From Crotophaga sulcirostris (taxonomy: Eukaryota; Chordata; Aves; Cuculiformes; Crotophagidae), in contig VYZB01000220.1 of assembly GCA_013397455.1 (NCBI GenBank), positions 1,324,985 through 1,388,984 on the forward strand: 64,000 nucleotides of DNA, in the 5' to 3' direction. Below, piece by piece: positions 62,701-64,000 of this stretch (positions within the stretch are counted from its first letter, which is position 1; each line of letters starts with the position of its first letter). The translations under genes and the position numbers were made by a program. Under the pieces are notes generated by a model that searched no databases, was not told the origin of the DNA, and saw only the letters and a program-made list of their open reading frames with translations.

Positions 62701-64000
62701 AGTCAGAGCACTATCCAATCCCACAACAAAATTTGTGAAGCAAACAACTGTGTCTCATTATAACGATTACATCTTAAAAATCACAGAACTTGAATGATAT
62801 CCCTTTGCTATTCAAGGTAACTAGTAAGAAACCTGTACTTAACACACAAATACAGCAACAATCATTACTCATTTTATGAGTAACACAATGTGAAGTTTCC
62901 AGTTACATCTATTTCAACATGAAAACAACTCCAAAGTGTCCTTATGCAAACAACTATATACTTGTCAACTCACCTTCACAATTCTGCAGATAAGGACATC
63001 ATAGCGCTGGTGATTAATCCTGTGTCGCACCAGAACCTTGTTCACCATTGGAATAAATATCTGGTACTGTACAGGGAAATGCAGCAAAGGCTAGTTAGTC
63101 TCAGCAAGAGCAGTAAAGTTCTACCTTTGTTTCATTGTTCTTATAAGAAACAAAATTCTGAAAGTTCTGTTTCAGTAAGTCCCAACTCCAGAAACAAATA
63201 AGGAAAGAAAAATCTGTTTTCTTTAACACCCAGAATGAGTGCATTACAAATATTCAACTTTAAAGCCTTGATCTCTGGGACAGTCCCTCATTCTATGAGT
63301 TTTCAAGACTAAAGAAGAATATTACCTTCTTTCCTAGCTGGAACACCAGAGAGGAGAGGGTGTCCATTGCAGTTGTCCGTAGTTCAGGGCTCTGATCTAG
63401 TGTTCGCACAATGGGATGAATAATCCGTGAAGCATAATCGGTGAAATCCAGGGACTCCGTCAAGCGGTCCACTGTTTCTAGAGCAGCTCTAAAATCAGAG
63501 CAGAAAGAAGGGAGGACTTGTCCCTCATGGTATAAGACAGGAGAAACAAGATGTAGAAATACACAAGTGATCTGTGCTTGGTCCTCTTAGGTGTCAATAG
63601 TAATAGGAAAATCAGGTCACTAGAACTCTGCTTTACTCTGTTAAGCACTTGCAGGACTGCTTGCAAGCTGCAGCAACTAAAATACTGGCAGTTGAGAACC
63701 AGAAAGTAATAGTTTATACCCAAGAAAATCAAGTAACGGAGCTGTGACATTCAACCAAAAATAACCTTCCATCATGATTTAACACAGAGAAAACCCACAG
63801 AAGGAACTAAGAGGGATTTCACTTCTACACGTGGCTAGGGCAGCCACTGCAAAACCTGGATATCACAGGCAAAAAAAGGAGACTGCAAAATCACTACCAC
63901 TTACTTGCGAGCCACCATTGGGACATCTGGGGCATCAAATAACTTTACAATGGGAGGTAGTAACAAATGAAGGTAGTCATCCAGGTTAGCTCCAAAGAGC
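17722..64000 (-). CDS. MTOR: MTOR serine/threonine kinase, C-terminal 37 exons (partial)
   Basis: mTOR is the PI3K-related kinase of TORC1 and TORC2 that couples nutrients and growth factors to translation, autophagy and growth. Thirty-seven minus-strand exons join in frame with no stop until TAA at 17722. They encode about 1434 residues, equivalent to human about 1102-2549. The 5' part lies beyond the right edge. Domain order is the end of the HEAT solenoid, FAT (from about exon 28), FRB (exons 44-45), kinase (46-57) and FATC (57-58). From exon 40 to the end the spacing equals human exactly. The key residues S2035, W2101, F2108, K2187, D2338, N2343 and D2357 are all present, as is the T2446/S2448 region. 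The only clear length difference is a loop in exon 39 that is 14 residues shorter. Intron 28 holds ANGPTL7 on the other strand. Exons are numbered on the human 58-exon gene. Confidence 0.98.
18267..18372 (-). CDS. MTOR: MTOR exon 57 (FATC)
   Basis: 106 bases encoding [20 protein letters not shown], then [14 protein letters not shown]. It includes most of FATC, with the cysteine pair of the redox-sensitive loop. Confidence 0.97.
18925..19005 (-). CDS. MTOR: MTOR exon 56
   Basis: 81 bases encoding [20 protein letters not shown] and VRDKLTG, the helix linking the kinase C-lobe to FATC. Confidence 0.97.
19294..19374 (-). CDS. MTOR: MTOR exon 55 (S2481 region)
   Basis: 81 bases encoding [19 protein letters not shown] and PESIHSF. 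The serine equivalent to autophosphorylated human S2481 is kept. Substitutions relative to human are mild (ILDG to MLDS, GEPA to GETA). Confidence 0.96.
20048..20113 (-). CDS. MTOR: MTOR exon 54 (negative regulatory region, T2446/S2448)
   Basis: 66 bases encoding [20 protein letters not shown]. The RTRTDSYS motif, phosphorylated by S6K/AKT-type kinases in human, is unchanged. Confidence 0.96.
   Translation of the reverse strand, partial: RIQRAISAHEQEQTPTQPVSQ
20502..20637 (-). CDS. MTOR: MTOR exon 53
   Basis: 136 bases encoding [20 protein letters not shown] through [14 protein letters not shown], in the kinase C-lobe. The acceptor is ctgaag. Confidence 0.97.
21114..21188 (-). CDS. MTOR: MTOR exon 52
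   Basis: 75 bases, 25 codons: [19 protein letters not shown] and LTNAME. This is the activation-loop and P+1 part of the kinase and matches human. Confidence 0.97.
21702..21774 (-). CDS. MTOR: MTOR exon 51 (catalytic loop end and DFG)
   Basis: 73 bases encoding [20 protein letters not shown] then DCFE. It contains the Mg-binding asparagine (N2343) and the DFG aspartate (D2357). Confidence 0.97.
22861..22943 (-). CDS. MTOR: MTOR exon 50 (catalytic D2338)
   Basis: 83 bases encoding [20 protein letters not shown] then YILGLGDR. The catalytic aspartate is in GLGDR, and the catalytic loop is split by the following intron. Confidence 0.97.
23396..23518 (-). CDS. MTOR: MTOR exon 49
   Basis: 123 bases, 41 codons: [20 protein letters not shown] through [10 protein letters not shown]. 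It encodes the mTOR-specific LBE (mLST8-binding) region of the kinase domain. Confidence 0.97.
24245..24392 (-). CDS. MTOR: MTOR exon 48
   Basis: 148 bases encoding [20 protein letters not shown] (hinge region, including the W2239 equivalent) to NIEHRIMLR. Confidence 0.97.
25084..25219 (-). CDS. MTOR: MTOR exon 47 (ATP-binding lysine)
   Basis: 136 bases encoding [20 protein letters not shown]. It contains K2187 and E2190 of the N-lobe, then [20 protein letters not shown]. Its acceptor region is formed by the end of a CR1 fragment. Confidence 0.97.
25226..25303 (-). mobile_element. CR1-type 3' tail fragment
   Basis: The plus strand reads tcatagaataaa, ttggttggaaaagaccttt and gagtccaacc, the complement of a CR1-type 3' end. 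The element ends within a few bases of the acceptor of MTOR exon 47. Confidence 0.75.
25531..25705 (-). CDS. MTOR: MTOR exon 46 (FRB-kinase linker and N-lobe start)
   Basis: 175 bases encoding [20 protein letters not shown] through [20 protein letters not shown]. It is identical in length to human. Confidence 0.97.
25992..26126 (-). CDS. MTOR: MTOR exon 45 (second half of FRB)
   Basis: 135 bases, 45 codons: [20 protein letters not shown], then [18 protein letters not shown]. It holds the rapamycin-contact residues W2101 and F2108. Confidence 0.97.
26670..26852 (-). CDS. MTOR: MTOR exon 44 (first half of FRB)
   Basis: 183 bases, 61 codons: [20 protein letters not shown], then [21 protein letters not shown]2035, a rapamycin-contact residue, is present. 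The exon opens with GTGAGT directly after its CAG acceptor. Confidence 0.97.
27444..27566 (-). CDS. MTOR: MTOR exon 43
   Basis: 123 bases, 41 codons: [20 protein letters not shown] to TLVQQAMM, joining the FAT domain to FRB. Confidence 0.97.
28157..28255 (-). CDS. MTOR: MTOR exon 42
   Basis: 99 bases, 33 codons: [20 protein letters not shown] to DIGRYHPQ, in the FAT domain. Confidence 0.97.
28905..29001 (-). CDS. MTOR: MTOR exon 41
   Basis: 97 bases encoding [20 protein letters not shown] to IQIDTWLQ, in the FAT domain. Confidence 0.97.
29239..29339 (-). CDS. MTOR: MTOR exon 40
   Basis: 101 bases encoding [20 protein letters not shown], then [12 protein letters not shown], in the FAT domain. 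Confidence 0.97.
29957..30163 (-). CDS. MTOR: MTOR exon 39 (FAT domain, short low-complexity loop)
   Basis: 207 bases, 69 codons. It starts [20 protein letters not shown] and ends SPVQKKVTE. Between them the disordered loop reads [16 protein letters not shown]. Human has about 83 residues in the same exon because of a threonine/alanine-rich run, so this loop is 14 residues shorter. Confidence 0.96.
30942..31059 (-). CDS. MTOR: MTOR exon 38
   Basis: 118 bases encoding [20 protein letters not shown], then [14 protein letters not shown], in the FAT domain. Donor gtcagt. Confidence 0.97.
32303..32418 (-). CDS. MTOR: MTOR exon 37
   Basis: 116 bases encoding [20 protein letters not shown] to KQELHKLMA. 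Donor gtcagc; the arginine codon is split CG|G. Confidence 0.97.
32419..36138 (-). other. MTOR: MTOR intron 36 (3.7 kb)
   Basis: Mostly unremarkable AT-rich sequence. The only repeat I recognise is the CR1 at about 35728-35993. No conserved exon, RNA gene or nested gene was seen. Confidence 0.6.
35728..35993 (+). mobile_element. CR1 LINE 3' end
   Basis: Sense CR1 3' region with atattaggaagaaatgtttc, aggccctggcccaggttgcc, tgtccctgcccatggcaggg and ggtcccttccaac, ending in a degraded attctatga-type tail. It lies in MTOR intron 36, antisense to the host. Confidence 0.93.
36139..36270 (-). CDS. MTOR: MTOR exon 36
   Basis: 132 bases, 44 codons: [20 protein letters not shown] to [13 protein letters not shown], in the FAT domain. 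Confidence 0.97.
36785..36878 (+). mobile_element. CR1 LINE internal fragment
   Basis: Fragment with agaggggagattgagatgag, agggagaaatgttttcctg and tgaggccctggcacagg, cut at both ends. It lies in MTOR intron 35, about 65 bases past the exon 35 donor, antisense to the gene. Confidence 0.8.
36943..37068 (-). CDS. MTOR: MTOR exon 35
   Basis: 126 bases, 42 codons: [20 protein letters not shown], then [16 protein letters not shown], in the FAT domain. Confidence 0.97.
37069..38987 (-). other. MTOR: MTOR intron 34 (1.9 kb)
   Basis: Ordinary intronic sequence. I see no repeat family, exon or RNA gene in it. Confidence 0.5.
38988..39095 (-). CDS. MTOR: MTOR exon 34
   Basis: 108 bases, 36 codons: [20 protein letters not shown] to [11 protein letters not shown]. 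Confidence 0.97.
39473..39550 (-). CDS. MTOR: MTOR exon 33
   Basis: 78 bases, 26 codons: [20 protein letters not shown] and YSRAYG, identical to human. Confidence 0.97.
40898..41013 (-). CDS. MTOR: MTOR exon 32
   Basis: 116 bases encoding [20 protein letters not shown] to [11 protein letters not shown]. Confidence 0.97.
41868..41968 (-). CDS. MTOR: MTOR exon 31
   Basis: 101 bases encoding [20 protein letters not shown], then [13 protein letters not shown] with its five-alanine run, as in human. Confidence 0.97.
41969..44392 (-). other. MTOR: MTOR intron 30 (2.4 kb)
   Basis: No repeat or gene recognised; plain intronic sequence. Confidence 0.5.
44393..44532 (-). CDS. MTOR: MTOR exon 30
   Basis: 140 bases encoding [20 protein letters not shown] to [11 protein letters not shown]. 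The last tryptophan codon is split TG|G. Confidence 0.97.
45634..45709 (-). CDS. MTOR: MTOR exon 29
   Basis: 76 bases encoding [20 protein letters not shown] and HFGEL. It is the first exon after the ANGPTL7-containing intron. Confidence 0.97.
45710..52977 (-). other. MTOR intron 28, part upstream of ANGPTL7
   Basis: About 7.3 kb with no coding exon, RNA gene or transposon that I can identify. It contains scattered short A/T runs. It is the natural place to look for ANGPTL7 regulatory elements, but nothing specific is visible by eye. Confidence 0.5.
52978..52985 (+). promoter_or_regulatory. ANGPTL7: ANGPTL7 TATA box
   Basis: TATATAAG about 220 bases before the ANGPTL7 start codon. It predicts initiation near 53010 and a 5' UTR of about 190 bases. 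No CpG island is present, which fits a tissue-restricted TATA promoter. Confidence 0.7.
53197..53575 (+). CDS. ANGPTL7: ANGPTL7 exon 1 (signal peptide and coiled coil)
   Basis: 379 coding bases from ATG to TSA plus the first base of a G|AT aspartate codon. The donor is gtaaga. The N-terminal 45 residues diverge from human, while the coiled coil ([24 protein letters not shown]) is nearly unchanged. Confidence 0.96.
53197..57823 (+). CDS. ANGPTL7: ANGPTL7, angiopoietin-like protein 7 (complete, five exons)
   Basis: A secreted angiopoietin-like glycoprotein, known in mammals from cornea and trabecular meshwork and linked to extracellular matrix and eye pressure. The five exons (53197-53575, 55254-55354, 55688-55882, 56636-56834, 57654-57823) join in frame to 347 residues, against 346 in human. 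Residues 1-26 form a hydrophobic signal peptide ([18 protein letters not shown]). A coiled coil follows ([14 protein letters not shown] to [20 protein letters not shown]). A fibrinogen C-terminal domain fills the rest, with [21 protein letters not shown], the Ca-site DKDNDKC and [12 protein letters not shown]-glycosylation sequons NLS, NYT and NNT are present. The start ATG has A at -3 and an in-frame TAA nine bases upstream. The gene sits in MTOR intron 28 on the opposite strand. Confidence 0.97.
53576..55253 (+). other. ANGPTL7: ANGPTL7 intron 1 (1.7 kb)
   Basis: Contains a GT/TA-rich simple stretch near 54940-54980 and an A run near 55060. Nothing else is recognised. Confidence 0.5.
55254..55354 (+). 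CDS. ANGPTL7: ANGPTL7 exon 2 (start of fibrinogen domain)
   Basis: 101 bases encoding [20 protein letters not shown] and [13 protein letters not shown]. The acceptor is caagtag. Confidence 0.96.
55688..55882 (+). CDS. ANGPTL7: ANGPTL7 exon 3 (fibrinogen domain)
   Basis: 195 bases, 65 codons: [20 protein letters not shown] to [14 protein letters not shown]. It includes the GGGWT signature of fibrinogen-related domains. Confidence 0.97.
56636..56834 (+). CDS. ANGPTL7: ANGPTL7 exon 4 (fibrinogen domain, Ca site)
   Basis: 199 bases encoding [47 protein letters not shown]. The DKDND calcium-site motif is kept. Confidence 0.97.
56886..56942 (+). mobile_element. Short CR1 3' tail
   Basis: Reads ctttggaactggatgatctt, then taaggtcccttccaacc, then taaaccat, the last roughly 55 bases of a sense CR1. 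It is in ANGPTL7 intron 4, some 50 bases past the exon 4 donor. Confidence 0.85.
57654..57823 (+). CDS. ANGPTL7: ANGPTL7 exon 5 (C terminus)
   Basis: 170 bases encoding [48 protein letters not shown] and TAG. The [12 protein letters not shown] block is identical to human. Confidence 0.97.
58365..58370 (+). terminator. ANGPTL7: Proximal ANGPTL7 poly(A) signal AATAAA
   Basis: AATAAA 0.54 kb after the ANGPTL7 stop, inside an A-rich stretch. It is a candidate early cleavage site. Confidence 0.5.
59198..59203 (+). terminator. ANGPTL7: Distal ANGPTL7 poly(A) signal AATAAA
   Basis: AATAAA followed by T/GT-rich sequence (ttgtctttcattttt), the better downstream context of the two candidates. Confidence 0.6.
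59221..60032 (-). other. MTOR intron 28, part between the ANGPTL7 3' end and exon 28
   Basis: 0.8 kb of plain sequence. I see nothing in it except the MTOR donor at its right end. Confidence 0.5.
60033..60178 (-). CDS. MTOR: MTOR exon 28
   Basis: 146 bases encoding [20 protein letters not shown] to [11 protein letters not shown]. The serine codon is split AG|C across the 14.3 kb intron to exon 29. The FAT domain starts about here. Confidence 0.97.
60312..60474 (-). CDS. MTOR: MTOR exon 27
   Basis: 163 bases encoding [20 protein letters not shown] to [13 protein letters not shown]. Confidence 0.97.
61550..61692 (-). CDS. MTOR: MTOR exon 26
   Basis: 143 bases encoding [20 protein letters not shown] to [12 protein letters not shown]. 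Confidence 0.97.
62478..62624 (-). CDS. MTOR: MTOR exon 25
   Basis: 147 bases, 49 codons: [20 protein letters not shown] to [12 protein letters not shown]. The disordered part reads SNQGETLAS where human has SGQGDALAS. Confidence 0.96.
62974..63066 (-). CDS. MTOR: MTOR exon 24
   Basis: 93 bases, 31 codons: [20 protein letters not shown] to LICRIVK, in the HEAT region. Confidence 0.97.
63326..63488 (-). CDS. MTOR: MTOR exon 23
   Basis: 163 bases encoding [20 protein letters not shown] to [11 protein letters not shown], in the HEAT region. Confidence 0.97.
63905..64000 (-). CDS. MTOR: MTOR exon 22 (partial at window edge)
   Basis: 96 bases visible, encoding [20 protein letters not shown] and then [11 protein letters not shown]. 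Human reads DAPEAPLPSRK in the second part. The exon continues past the right edge. Confidence 0.95.

Noticed and set aside
1..64000. CRISPR arrays, operons, phage or other prokaryotic systems
   Set aside because: The sequence is vertebrate, with spliced genes and CR1 repeats; no such structure is present.

Overview
The window is vertebrate nuclear DNA, almost certainly avian. It has large multi-exon genes with GT-AG introns. It also carries several CR1 LINE 3' fragments with the bird-typical tail (ccttccaacc...aaacc...attctatga). The gene order MTOR - EXOSC10 matches the block that is MTOR/ANGPTL7/EXOSC10/SRM in other amniotes. I cannot name the species.

Layout, left to right. Bases 1-110 are a CpG-rich promoter-like segment (CCAAT box, full CRE, CACGTG E-box, GC boxes). 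From known synteny it should belong to SRM, transcribed leftward off the window. A degenerate TCTG-rich repeat and a plain spacer follow. EXOSC10, the nuclear RNA-exosome 3'-5' exonuclease Rrp6, is on the minus strand. Coding exons 2-25 lie at 15067-1465, and all 24 join in frame. Exon 1 is not visible and is probably in the 690-base N gap at 15659-16348. The MTOR 3' end follows (stop at 17722, AATAAA at 16775). The minus-strand 3' 37 exons of MTOR then run to the right edge at 64000. They encode about 1434 residues: the end of the HEAT region, then FAT, FRB, kinase and FATC. The sequence continues beyond the window.

ANGPTL7 is a complete five-exon gene on the plus strand (53197-57823, 347 residues). 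It lies inside the 14.3 kb MTOR intron 28 (45710-60032), antisense to its host, the same nesting as in human.

I derived each exon by reading the minus or plus strand between splice sites and checking phase. In every internal exon the length and codon phase match its neighbours, so both minus-strand genes look intact. Exon numbers assume the human counts (25 for EXOSC10, 58 for MTOR). Human residue numbers are from memory of the family.

I saw no sign of an undescribed system. The more interesting points are local: a CR1 tail forming the acceptor region of the mTOR exon with the ATP-binding lysine, an AG|GTGAGT ratchet-like splice junction at the start of the FRB domain, a shortened low-complexity loop in the FAT domain, and the unsequenced, repeat-flanked promoter region of EXOSC10.
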